Positions 1-7,742 of a stretch of DNA of 64,000 bases are shown here, piece after piece (within the stretch, counting starts at the first letter, position 1; the number at the start of each line of letters is the position of its first letter). The DNA is from Saccharobesus litoralis (GTDB taxonomy: Bacteria; Pseudomonadota; Gammaproteobacteria; Enterobacterales; Alteromonadaceae). Below the pieces are notes generated by a model, which ran no database searches, was not told the DNA's origin, and was given only the letters and a program-made list of their open reading frames with translations. The position numbers were made by a program, and so were the translations under genes. The stretch spans positions 3,078,065 to 3,142,064 of the forward strand of contig NZ_CP026604.1 in the NCBI RefSeq assembly GCF_003063625.1. The letters run 5' to 3'.

Positions 1-15
1 ATTGAAAGGCTGCGT

Positions 16-912
16 ATGTCTGCCAAACATCCCATTATTGCGGTGACAGGTTCATCTGGGGCCGGCACGTCGACCACAACTAAAGCATTACGGCATATTT
101 TTCGTAATCTGGACTTATCGGCTGCCAGTATTGAAGGTGACAGCTACCATAGATTTACTCGTCCTGAAATGGAAGTGGAAATTCGCAAAGCGCAAGAGCA
201 AGGCAAGCACATTAGTTATTTTGGTAAAGAAGCTAATGATTTTGCGTTACTAGAAGAAACATTTAAAAGCTACCATGAAACGGGACAAGGCAAGTTTCGG
301 CGCTATCTACACACGTTTGATCAAGCGGTGCCTTATAACCAAATGCCGGGTACATTTACCCCTTGGCAAGACTTACCCGACGATACCGACCTATTGTATT
401 ACGAAGGATTACACGGTGGAGTGGTAACGGATGAAAACGATGTTGCCAAATACGTTGATTTGCTTATCGGCTTAGTGCCGATTGTTAACTTGGAATGGAT
501 CCAAAAAATTATTCGCGATACGTCGGATAGAGGGCACTCGCGTGAAGCTGTTATGTCGTCCATTATTCGCAGTATGGATGATTATTTTAATTACATTACG
601 CCGCAATTTAGTCGTACGCATATTAATTTTCAACGTGTCCCCACGGTTGATACATCTAACCCCATATCGGCTAAAGATATTCCAACCGCCGATGAAAGTT
701 TTGTTGTTATTCGCTTTCGAGGCATGAAAGATGTGAACTTTCCGTTTTTGCTGAGAATGATTGATGGCTCGTTTATGTCGCGCATTAATACTTTGGTGGT
801 GCCGGGTGGCAAAATGGGATTTGCCATGGAGCTTATAGTGACACCTTTGATTGAAAAACTCATGGAGAAAAAACAACTGCACTTAACTGGGTCTTTACCT
901 TTAGGTTTATAG
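16..912 (+). CDS. prkB: Phosphoribulokinase-family kinase PrkB
   Basis: A 298-residue protein with an N-terminal P-loop, GSSGAGTST at residues 12-20. This is the variant Walker A used by the phosphoribulokinase/uridine kinase superfamily. The length and the conserved LLYYEGLHGG and VNLEWIQKI segments fit the short proteobacterial PrkB proteins (E. coli PrkB is about 290 residues). Family members are annotated as phosphorylating ribulose 5-phosphate with ATP, but in heterotrophs the real substrate is uncertain. No RuBisCO or other Calvin-cycle gene is visible here, so a role in carbon fixation should not be assumed. The ATG at 16 begins the family-typical N-terminus. A weak hairpin lies just downstream (about 922-950) without a convincing T-run. 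Confidence 0.88.
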   Translation: MSAKHPIIAVTGSSGAGTSTTTKALRHIFRNLDLSAASIEGDSYHRFTRPEMEVEIRKAQEQGKHISYFGKEANDFALLEETFKSYHETGQGKFRRYLHTFDQAVPYNQMPGTFTPWQDLPDDTDLLYYEGLHGGVVTDENDVAKYVDLLIGLVPIVNLEWIQKIIRDTSDRGHSREAVMSSIIRSMDDYFNYITPQFSRTHINFQRVPTVDTSNPISAKDIPTADESFVVIRFRGMKDVNFPFLLRMIDGSFMSRINTLVVPGGKMGFAMELIVTPLIEKLMEKKQLHLTGSLPLGL

Positions 913-1154
913 TGTACGTTGTAGCAAGTAGGCTTATTCATGAGCCTCTTGCTTCTCATCATCATAATTGCCTGCCTTATTCCAATAATTCAATGTTTAT
1001 CTTCTAAACGACTTAAATTTGTCATTTAAAATTTGTTGACAAGAAATTAATCTGCAACTAAAAATTCAGTTAATTCAGAGTCTGATGATGCTCTTCTGCA
1101 ACTCCATCTGAATATTTTGTTTTATTGTCGTTTTTTTGTTTTTGAACGGAGAAG

Positions 1155-1553
1155 ATGATGGCAGCGCCAACAAAGCAAGAATTACTTTCACGTATATATG
1201 CTGATCATAAAAATTACCCTCGTGGTTTTCGTCGCTCTGGCGATTTTTCTATTAAAGAGGCTGATGCTTTAGAAAAGTTCGGGACCTTGATTGTCGCGCT
1301 CGAAAGCGGTGCTTATGCGCCTGCGGACGATGAAGATACGCACTTTGTTGCTGTATTACGTGGTGAACAGGAACCTGATGATCTGGCTACCAAAGCTTGG
1401 CGAAAATACATTGCACGTATTAACCGTCCTAAGTTGGGTAGTATTTATGGGTCGAGGATTGACACATCACAAGTGGATGACGGCGGTTCGTCCGACGATT
1501 TGGATAACATTGATTTAGGCAGTACGAATACAGAAGAGGAAGTTGAAGATTAG
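1155..1553 (+). CDS. maoP: MaoP/YifE (DUF413) macrodomain organisation protein
   Basis: A 132-residue protein matching the DUF413 family, whose E. coli member MaoP (formerly YifE) acts with the maoS site to organise the Ori macrodomain. The diagnostic segments are visible: YPRGFRRSGDFSIKEA near the N-terminus, then FVAVLRGEQEP and KYIARINRPK. The C-terminal 30 or so residues are Asp/Glu/Ser-rich and look disordered, as in other family members. Two ATGs are adjacent, at 1155 and 1158. The GGAG at 1148-1151 is better spaced for 1158, so the protein may start one residue later. The gene appears monocistronic, with a strong hairpin immediately after the stop. Function is inferred from the family. 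Confidence 0.87.
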   Translation: MMAAPTKQELLSRIYADHKNYPRGFRRSGDFSIKEADALEKFGTLIVALESGAYAPADDEDTHFVAVLRGEQEPDDLATKAWRKYIARINRPKLGSIYGSRIDTSQVDDGGSSDDLDNIDLGSTNTEEEVED

Positions 1554-1560
1554 CATGGTT

Positions 1561-1588
1561 GCCACAAAGTGCTTAGGCGCTTTGTGGC
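1561..1588 (+). terminator. Hairpin downstream of maoP
   Basis: A 12-bp stem (1561-1572 with 1577-1588, one G-T wobble on one strand) closes a 4-base TTAG loop 8 bp after the maoP stop codon. No T-run follows, so it may be a mRNA 3'-end stabiliser or a weak terminator rather than a classical intrinsic terminator. Confidence 0.45.
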
Positions 1589-1661
1589 ATTGAACGCGCT
1601 ATTTTGGTTTATTGGTCTACACTCTAAATTAACGAGTGTCTGATATAGCAAAGTAGCAGTC

Positions 1662-2435
1662 ATGAAGCGACATGCCAGCCAGTTACATCATTATTTTTCA
1701 ATTGATCCTGATGAATTAAGCTATCACCTTGCTAGTTTATTTTTTAAAGCTGAGCAACGAGCCACTCGGCCGCGAGGATTAATTGTTCCCCATGACCCTG
1801 TTTCCCTTAGTGGTTATGTTGCCGCTAAAGCTTATTTATCGATTAGGCGCTACGCGAATACTATTGACCGTGTTATTTTGCTTGCCAATCATCCGTCTGT
1901 GCAGGCTGACTATTTAGTCAGTTCAGGGGCGCGTTGTTTCTGTTCACCTTTGGGAGATGTTGATTTAGATAAGCAAAGTGTTAACGTTGCGGCGCAGCAG
2001 GGGTTATTAACGATCCAAGAAGAGGTGTATGCCAATGCGTTGTCATTGGATGTGCAAATTCCTTTTTTGCAATTATGCTTGTCGCGCTTTTCGATTGTAC
2101 CAATTTTAGTCGGCGATAACGCGCAAGCGGCGCTGCACGATTTATTAGATCAGATTTGGTCTGAGCGCAGTTTACTTGTTGTGTGCAGCAATTTAAGCCA
2201 AGGTATTGATTACCCAGATGCTTGTGCATTTGACAAAGCAACTAGTGATGCAATTTGTGCCAATCACGAATTGGCAATTAATCAAAGTACCAGTGCAACT
2301 CATATGCTGAATATGCTGAGTTTGTATTGGAAGCAAAACAAGGTGCTACTAAAGATGATTAATTATCAGCACAGTTATGAAGTTAATCCTGATCATAAAC
2401 CTTATACAGGTTATGGTAGCTGGATGTTGTATTAA
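1662..2435 (+). CDS. MEMO1-family protein (AmmeMemoRadiSam system protein B type)
   Basis: A 257-residue protein with the order of motifs of the MEMO1 family: RGLIVPHDPVSLSGYVAAKA near residue 40, RVILLANHPS, CSPLGDVDLD, LDVQIPFLQ, VVCSNLSQGIDYP and a C-terminal GYGSWML. Family members are related to metal-dependent dioxygenases, and in many prokaryotes they occur with AMMECR1 and a radical SAM protein (the AmmeMemoRadiSam set). Neither partner is in this window. The usual HAGY, GPSH and EHS-type positions are altered here (HDPV, NHPS, ALS), so metal binding may be changed or lost. The ATG at 1662 fits the family N-terminus. Function unknown. Confidence 0.72.
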   Translation: MKRHASQLHHYFSIDPDELSYHLASLFFKAEQRATRPRGLIVPHDPVSLSGYVAAKAYLSIRRYANTIDRVILLANHPSVQADYLVSSGARCFCSPLGDVDLDKQSVNVAAQQGLLTIQEEVYANALSLDVQIPFLQLCLSRFSIVPILVGDNAQAALHDLLDQIWSERSLLVVCSNLSQGIDYPDACAFDKATSDAICANHELAINQSTSATHMLNMLSLYWKQNKVLLKMINYQHSYEVNPDHKPYTGYGSWMLY

Positions 2436-2476
2436 GAATTTATTCATTTTGCTATTGAATATTGGTGTAAACAGTA

Positions 2477-2674
2477 ATGGAAAAGTCGGTTCAATCTCCC
2501 TGTGTAAGAAACTGTTGCCTAAATCAGCAGGACATCTGTGTGGGCTGTGGTCGTACTTTGCAAGAAATTACGCATTGGACTCAATATTCTACGCAACAAC
2601 AACGGCAAATTGTGATAGCATGCCGAGCTCGTTTTGCGGCTTTACAGGCGCAACTAACACAAAGCTTTAAATAA
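2477..2674 (+). CDS. DUF1289 small cysteine-motif protein
   Basis: A 65-residue protein with the DUF1289 pattern: SPCVRNCCLN, then CVGCGRTLQEITHW. Four cysteines in a C-x3-C...C-x2-C arrangement suggest a small metal-binding fold. It ends with a short basic, Gln-rich helix. DUF1289 proteins are common in proteobacteria and have no established function. It follows the MEMO1-family gene by about 40 bp on the same strand and may be co-transcribed with it. An overlapping reading frame of similar length exists, but only this frame carries a recognisable family pattern. Confidence 0.8.
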   Translation: MEKSVQSPCVRNCCLNQQDICVGCGRTLQEITHWTQYSTQQQRQIVIACRARFAALQAQLTQSFK

Positions 2675-2783
2675 TAGTGAGATAAGGATTGTTTTTGCGG
2701 AATAATCCTTTGAAAAACAGTGTGTTTTTTCATTCATTGTCTTGCTATTCTTCCGGCCTAAACAGTTGAGAGGAACACCTATC

Positions 2784-4499
2784 GTGGAAATGATGTCGGG
2801 CGCCGAAATGGTGGTACGCGCACTTAAAGATGCTGGGGTAGAACATATCTTTGGATACCCTGGTGGAGCTGTTCTTGATATTTATGATGCTTTATTCGCT
2901 GCTGATGTAAAGCACATATTGGTTCGTCATGAACAAGCAGCCGCACATATGGCTGACGGGTATGCAAGAGCAACCGGAAAAGTGGGTACGGTATTAGTGA
3001 CTTCTGGTCCTGGTGCTACCAATACTTTAACCGGTATTGCGACCGCTTATATGGATTCAATTCCTATGGTTGTGTTGTCAGGACAAGTACCAACTAGTGT
3101 CATCGGTGAAGACGCATTCCAAGAATGTGACATGGTCGGTTGTTCTCGCCCTGTTGTTAAGCACAGCTTTTTATGTAAAAAACCTGAAGATATTCCAGTG
3201 ATGATAGCTAAGGCTTATCACATTGCGGCAACTGGACGTCCTGGTCCTGTTGTGGTTGATATTCCTAAAGATATTGTCAACCCGAAAGAATCGCATCCGT
3301 ATGAGTATCCAACGGATATTAAGATGCGCTCTTACAATCCGACGGTTAAAGGCCACAAACGCCAAATTAAAAAGGCGCTTGAGATTTTAGTTGAAGCAAA
3401 ACGCCCTGTACTTTACGTCGGTGGTGGTGCCATTAACGCTAATTGCAGTGAAGATATTATCAAGCTTGCTGAAACGCTTAATTTGCCGGTGACGAATACT
3501 TTGATGGGTTTAGGGGCTTTCCCTGGAACGCATAAGCAATGCCTAGGTATGTTAGGTATGCACGGTACGTTTGAAGCAAACAAAACCATGCATCACTCAG
3601 ATTGCATTTTAGCTTTGGGTGCTCGTTTTGATGATCGTGTCACCAATAATACGCAAAAATTCTGTCCGGATGCGACAATATTGCATGTGGATATCGATCC
3701 TGCTTCAATCTCTAAAACCATTAAAGCGCACGTGCCTGTTGTTGGTTCGATTTCTGACGTGGTTAGCGATATGTTGGACATGCTGGAAGAAAATCATTCT
3801 ACTAACGATAAAGAAGCGTTAGATGCATGGTGGCAACAAATTGCAGGCTGGCGCGCGCGCCAATCACTGTCTTATGAAAAGAGTGATAAGGTGATTAAGC
3901 CGCAGCAAGTTATTGAATCTATGTATCGCGCAACCAAAGGTGAAGCTTACGTTTCTTCAGATGTAGGACAGCATCAAATGTTTGGTGCGTTGTATTATCC
4001 GTTTGATAAACCGCGTCGTTGGATTAACTCAGGTGGCTTGGGCACCATGGGCTTTGGTTTACCGGCTGCAATGGGCGTTAGTGTGGCATTGCCTGATGCT
4101 ATCTCGGTATGTATTACTGGTGATGGTTCAATTCAGATGAATATTCAAGAGCTATCAACCTGTATGCAGTATGGCTTACCAGTGAAAATCATTTCATTGA
4201 ATAACCAAGCCTTAGGTATGGTACGTCAATGGCAAGACCTCAATTATGGTGGTCGTCATAGTCAATCTTATATGGAATCTTTACCGGATTTTGTTGCGTT
4301 AGCTGAGGCTTATGGCCATGTCGGTATGCGTGTAACTGATCCGGCTGACTTAGACGAAGCAATGGATAAATGCTTTGCGATGAAAGATAAGTTGGTATTT
4401 ATGGATATCAATGTTGATCAGTCAGAACATGTTTATCCGATGCAGATTAAATTTGGCGCGATGGACGATATGTTATTAAGCCGTACGGAGCGAACGTAA
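2784..4499 (+). CDS. ilvI: Acetolactate synthase isozyme III, large (catalytic) subunit
   Basis: This enzyme condenses two pyruvates to 2-acetolactate (or pyruvate with 2-oxobutyrate) in the branched-chain amino acid pathway, in complex with the IlvH subunit. It is about 571 residues, like E. coli IlvI. The N-terminal thiamine-PP fold has [15 protein letters not shown] followed by RHEQAA, whose Glu (about residue 50) is the expected cofactor-activating residue. The central domain and C-terminal ThDP-binding segment [12 protein letters not shown]...NN are intact. I place the start at the GTG at 2784, because [13 protein letters not shown] then aligns end to end with E. coli IlvI, and AGAGG at 2769-2773 is well spaced. 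An upstream ATG at 2742 would add 14 unrelated residues. The stop is immediately followed by the ilvH ATG. Confidence 0.95.
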   Translation: MEMMSGAEMVVRALKDAGVEHIFGYPGGAVLDIYDALFAADVKHILVRHEQAAAHMADGYARATGKVGTVLVTSGPGATNTLTGIATAYMDSIPMVVLSGQVPTSVIGEDAFQECDMVGCSRPVVKHSFLCKKPEDIPVMIAKAYHIAATGRPGPVVVDIPKDIVNPKESHPYEYPTDIKMRSYNPTVKGHKRQIKKALEILVEAKRPVLYVGGGAINANCSEDIIKLAETLNLPVTNTLMGLGAFPGTHKQCLGMLGMHGTFEANKTMHHSDCILALGARFDDRVTNNTQKFCPDATILHVDIDPASISKTIKAHVPVVGSISDVVSDMLDMLEENHSTNDKEALDAWWQQIAGWRARQSLSYEKSDKVIKPQQVIESMYRATKGEAYVSSDVGQHQMFGALYYPFDKPRRWINSGGLGTMGFGLPAAMGVSVALPDAISVCITGDGSIQMNIQELSTCMQYGLPVKIISLNNQALGMVRQWQDLNYGGRHSQSYMESLPDFVALAEAYGHVGMRVTDPADLDEAMDKCFAMKDKLVFMDINVDQSEHVYPMQIKFGAMDDMLLSRTERT

Positions 4500-4997
4500 A
4501 TGCGTAGAATTTTATCTATTTTATTAGAAAACGAACCGGGTGCACTTTCACGTATTGTTGGTTTATTTTCTCAACGTGGTTATAACATTGAGACCTTAAC
4601 GGTTGCCCCGACAGAAGATGAAAGCTTGTCACGCATTACCATTACAACGATTGGTGATGACAGAGTCATTGAGCAGATCACTAAGCAAGTCAACAAACTG
4701 ATTGATGTTTTGAAAGTATCTGATTTGACTGAAGGTGAGCATATTGAGCGCGAATTAATGTTAGTTAAATTACGCGCATCAAGCGCTAAAGTACGTGACG
4801 AAATCAAACGTACTGCTGATATTTTCCGTGGTCAGATTGTTGATGTTACGCCAAATACTTACGTGGTACAGTTAATTGGTACTAGCGATAAGTTAGATGC
4901 TTTTATTGAAGCGGTTAAACCAGAAACGGAAGTAATGGAAACTTCACGTACTGGTGTTACCGGCTTAGCTCGTGGTGAGAAGGCATTGCGTATCTAG
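4500..4997 (+). CDS. ilvH: Acetolactate synthase isozyme III, small regulatory subunit
   Basis: A 165-residue regulatory subunit that activates IlvI and confers feedback inhibition by valine. The N-terminal ACT domain is clear: RRILSILLENEPGALSRIVG, then GLFSQRGYNIETLTVAPTED. The C-terminal half has the usual ALS_ss_C segment (ELMLVKLRA, VVDVTP-like IVDVTPNTYVVQLIG, and GLARGEKAL at the end). Its ATG abuts the ilvI stop with zero spacing, implying translational coupling and equal expression. A strong intrinsic terminator closes the operon at 5037-5070. Confidence 0.95.
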   Translation: MRRILSILLENEPGALSRIVGLFSQRGYNIETLTVAPTEDESLSRITITTIGDDRVIEQITKQVNKLIDVLKVSDLTEGEHIERELMLVKLRASSAKVRDEIKRTADIFRGQIVDVTPNTYVVQLIGTSDKLDAFIEAVKPETEVMETSRTGVTGLARGEKALRI

Positions 4998-5024
4998 TAG
5001 CCGTTGCTTGTACTAAGCGCAAAG

Positions 5025-5840
5025 TTATAAATAATGGGCGTTACAAATACTCGTTTGTAACGCCTTTTTTGTATCTGGGGCAAGGGTTACGCTTTGCGTT
5101 AAGGCTTGGAAGTTTTGCTTTAATTGTTGTTGGCAAAACGTTTGCTGGCGGGCGAGTATAACAATGTTTTTGCAGCCATTAATATCGAGTATAACTTGAT
5201 GTGCGAAGTGCTGACGAATAGCCTGCATTATATTGAGTAGATCTTGTTGCTGATCGACTAGGGTATTAAGCGCTAGGTAGCCAGCGTTGTCGTTAATCAG
5301 GCAAGCTAAATCCTTATAAAATTCGGGTTTAAGTAAACAGCTTGGTACTTGGCTGTTGGCAAACAGATCACCCAAAATCAAATCATAGTGACTGGCTTGC
5401 GGTATTTTAGGCTTTGGCAATTTAGCCACAAGGTTGGCGGCATCTTCAATTATTACTGGGTGAGTCGGGCTTAATTCGAAGTATTGACGTGCTATATTGA
5501 CCAATTCAGTGTCAATTTCGACACTGTCTACCGCCACTTTAACATTCGCAAAAAAGCGTTCAAACCCAGCTAAGCCCATTCCTAAATTTAATACTTTGGC
5601 TTGATTTTGTGTGTGGTTATCATTGTTATTCGCCAATTGCCAACCCGCAAGCATAGCCCATTGATAGTCAGCGCTCAGCTGCTCTGGGTGGGTTAAATCC
5701 ATTACCGACAATAATGTGCCTGAAGCATGATAAAGCCAACGCCAGTTATGCCATTGATGGATTGAGTAAGATTTGAATGTTGCCAAACAATATTCGTTTT
5801 GTTGGCTAATGCTAATTAGTTGCTCAGGGTTAAAACTCAT
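5025..5840 (-). CDS. Spermidine synthase-like class I SAM-dependent methyltransferase fold protein
   Basis: A 271-residue protein with a Rossmann-type nucleotide-binding core: LNLGMGLAGFERFF (glycine-rich motif I), AVDSVEID (acidic end of strand 2), then HYDLILGDLF (post-motif). This pattern resembles the SpeE-like proteins that many gammaproteobacteria carry without a full aminopropyltransferase active site. I see no clear polyamine-binding GGGDG loop, so the substrate is unknown and spermidine synthesis should not be assumed. The C-terminal 13 or so codons run through the ilvIH terminator hairpin. It is convergent with ilvH and separated from the downstream lipoprotein genes by about 200 bp. 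Confidence 0.65.
   Translation of the reverse strand: MSFNPEQLISISQQNEYCLATFKSYSIHQWHNWRWLYHASGTLLSVMDLTHPEQLSADYQWAMLAGWQLANNNDNHTQNQAKVLNLGMGLAGFERFFANVKVAVDSVEIDTELVNIARQYFELSPTHPVIIEDAANLVAKLPKPKIPQASHYDLILGDLFANSQVPSCLLKPEFYKDLACLINDNAGYLALNTLVDQQQDLLNIMQAIRQHFAHQVILDINGCKNIVILARQQTFCQQQLKQNFQALTQSVTLAPDTKKALQTSICNAHYL
5037..5070 (+). terminator. Intrinsic terminator of the ilvI-ilvH operon
   Basis: A perfect 11-bp stem (5037-5047 with 5054-5064), a 6-base loop and six T residues (5065-5070) on the + strand, 40 bp after the ilvH stop. The stem lies inside the last codons of the convergent methyltransferase-like gene on the other strand, so the same DNA serves as coding sequence for one gene and terminator for the other. 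Confidence 0.9.
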
Positions 5841-6037
5841 TATGCTTTGTTTTATGGTTGACTGTCAGCGCTTATGCTCGACCTTGTGAATATAAACAAT
5901 CCATACAGAAAAGCGCGCAAGACTGAAGGCTAGAACTATTGTTGGACCGAATTTATTTCGCTAACACAAGGTTTGTCGATGTAAAATAGCCCCTATAATT
6001 TGGGAAATAATTTGCTCTTAAAATCCGATCATGTTGA

Positions 6038-7066
6038 CTATAGATGCGTCAATAATTGCTTAGAAATGGCTTGGCTAAAGTCGTCACCCAATTTTTCAAT
6101 GGCTTTGTCTTGAGCTAACCCCGCATCGCTGGATACCCCTTTGGCTTTTTGACGAAAAGTACTTATGACTTTTTGTGCTTCAGCAACTTTAATGGTTGCT
6201 GTGGCAAAGCTATAAAACAGTTCATTGCGATTTAAATCGCGCCATTTAACATTAAAGCTTAAAGTAAAATCACCGTTTGTATCTTTAGTGATATTTAGCC
6301 CTTTTTGGGATAACACATAGGCAACTTTATTGGCTAATGCTTGATCGGCTTGTTTATCAATTGCGAAGGTCAGTTGATTAAACACAGCATTTGCTTGCGC
6401 TTCTAGCGCTCTGCCTTGTTCACTAAGCTCAACTTGATTAGCCTGAAAGTCGACAAGTTGTTGGTTTAAACTTTGCCGCTTACTCAGTTCAGTTTTAATG
6501 TGTATAGCTTGCTTTAAACGCACCGATGCAATGGCGTTGCTATCAACAGCTTTATGACTGAGCTCGTTATCTAGCGTCATAATTTGTTGTTCAATATCCA
6601 TAATAGCCATATGTTTATCAAGCTTTGCTAGCGCATAAGCCGTTTTACTGGCTTTGTCGATGTAGTTATCAACAATAGATAAACCTTTTAATTCCAGTTC
6701 AGGAATTTTATTGCTAATGAGTTCATCGAATTTAAATGCCATGCTGCCATCTGATTGGGCAGATTGTTTGACTTGAGTCGTGGCCGAAACATTGAGCTTA
6801 ATTCGCTTAGCTAATTCTGCTCGGGCACTTTCGCTTGCGGCTAAAGTTGCGTTAGCTTCAGTGCTATTAATCGGCGCCACGCCGACAGCATAAAGTAACC
6901 CAGCGGTGGAAGGCGGTTGTTTTACCCAATCGGGTGTTGCGTAAAATTGTTGCGCAATATCGCTATTGGATTTTGATGTTGTCGATTGGCAACCCATCAG
7001 CGCACCTAAGGTTAAACATAACCCTAGTACGAGTTGGGTTTGCCGTTTATAAACTATAGCTAGCAC
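6038..7066 (-). CDS. LPP20-family lipoprotein
   Basis: A 342-residue predicted lipoprotein. The signal peptide ends in LMGC, with Cys26 as the lipidation site. The mature N-terminus has PDWVKQPPSTAGLLYAVGVA followed by an alternating Ala/Glu-rich helix (SARAELAKRI), the hallmark of the LPP20 family named after an outer-membrane lipoprotein of Helicobacter pylori. A long helical middle (Gln/Ala-rich, about residues 190-250) is followed by a beta-rich C-terminal domain. Its start overlaps the end of the LpoB-like gene by 20 bp, suggesting translational coupling. It is the last gene of a three-lipoprotein run. Function is unknown; an envelope role is inferred from context. Confidence 0.72.
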   Translation of the reverse strand: MLAIVYKRQTQLVLGLCLTLGALMGCQSTTSKSNSDIAQQFYATPDWVKQPPSTAGLLYAVGVAPINSTEANATLAASESARAELAKRIKLNVSATTQVKQSAQSDGSMAFKFDELISNKIPELELKGLSIVDNYIDKASKTAYALAKLDKHMAIMDIEQQIMTLDNELSHKAVDSNAIASVRLKQAIHIKTELSKRQSLNQQLVDFQANQVELSEQGRALEAQANAVFNQLTFAIDKQADQALANKVAYVLSQKGLNITKDTNGDFTLSFNVKWRDLNRNELFYSFATATIKVAEAQKVISTFRQKAKGVSSDAGLAQDKAIEKLGDDFSQAISKQLLTHL

Positions 7067-7658
7067 GTTTTAAAAACTTCTTAATTTTTTTCTGACCATT
7101 CCATACTTCACGATTTGATGTCATATCAATCAAACGTAAATCGACTTGGTAAAAGGTAACGCGTTGTCCGTCGGCTTGGTCTACCGTAGAGTTGATGCTG
7201 CCTGATAATGCATAATCAGCGCCGGTTTCTTCACCCATGGCGTTTTGCGTATCGATACTGGCGTTTAATTCTTGATCGGCCCGTTCTTTACGTACGTCTT
7301 CTCTAATGTCATTGTTGGCGACAAAATCGACTCGGCCACTGCGCAACATGGCGCGTTTTAAGTCATTTAAAAAGGTTTCGACTGGAATATGTTCATGCGA
7401 TTTATTGCGTACGCGCTGAATGATCACGGCTGGACGATTTTGTTCTTTTTGTAAGTGTTGGTCGATCCAAGGAAAGCTCAACATATCTTCTACCATCGCA
7501 CTGGCGACAAGTTGTGAGTCTTTATCGTTCCATTTGTCTGTCAGGGCAATTTCTTTATCGGTTTCTACTCGCTCTATAGAAGTCGTTGATTTACATGCAC
7601 TTAATCCTACGGTACTTAAGAATATGAGTCCTAAAGAGATTAATTTATTTTTTGTCAT
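7047..7658 (-). CDS. LpoB-like lipoprotein (penicillin-binding protein activator family)
   Basis: A predicted outer-membrane lipoprotein of about 203 residues with lipobox LSAC and Cys22. The mature part resembles LpoB, which in E. coli activates the peptidoglycan synthase PBP1b: LVASAMVEDML, RPAVIIQRVRNKS, FLNDLKRAMLRSGRVDFV, GADYALSGSI and VDLRLIDMTSNREVWNGQKK. I chose the ATG at 7658 because it begins directly with a compact signal peptide; a start at 7700 would add 14 residues ahead of it. Its 3' end overlaps the LPP20-like gene by 20 bp, and it lies 84 bp downstream of the COG3014-like gene. Whether it activates a transglycosylase is inference from the family. Confidence 0.78.
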   Translation of the reverse strand: MTKNKLISLGLIFLSTVGLSACKSTTSIERVETDKEIALTDKWNDKDSQLVASAMVEDMLSFPWIDQHLQKEQNRPAVIIQRVRNKSHEHIPVETFLNDLKRAMLRSGRVDFVANNDIREDVRKERADQELNASIDTQNAMGEETGADYALSGSINSTVDQADGQRVTFYQVDLRLIDMTSNREVWNGQKKIKKFLKRASYSL

Positions 7659-7742
7659 TATCGTTACCCGATCCTTGATAGCTTTATTTTTCAAAATCAT
7701 AGAGTGAATCTTGCTATTACTCTAGGGAAATTATCGTTAAAT

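Noticed and set aside
16-912. Calvin-cycle carbon fixation suggested by a phosphoribulokinase gene
   Set aside because: The short PrkB form is common in heterotrophic gammaproteobacteria, and no RuBisCO or carboxysome gene is seen.
922-950. Hairpin after prkB as an intrinsic terminator
   Set aside because: The stem is interrupted by mismatches and no T-run follows.
2377-2670. 97-codon + strand frame overlapping the MEMO1-family and DUF1289 genes
   Set aside because: It overlaps two genes with recognisable families in other frames and shows no motif of its own.
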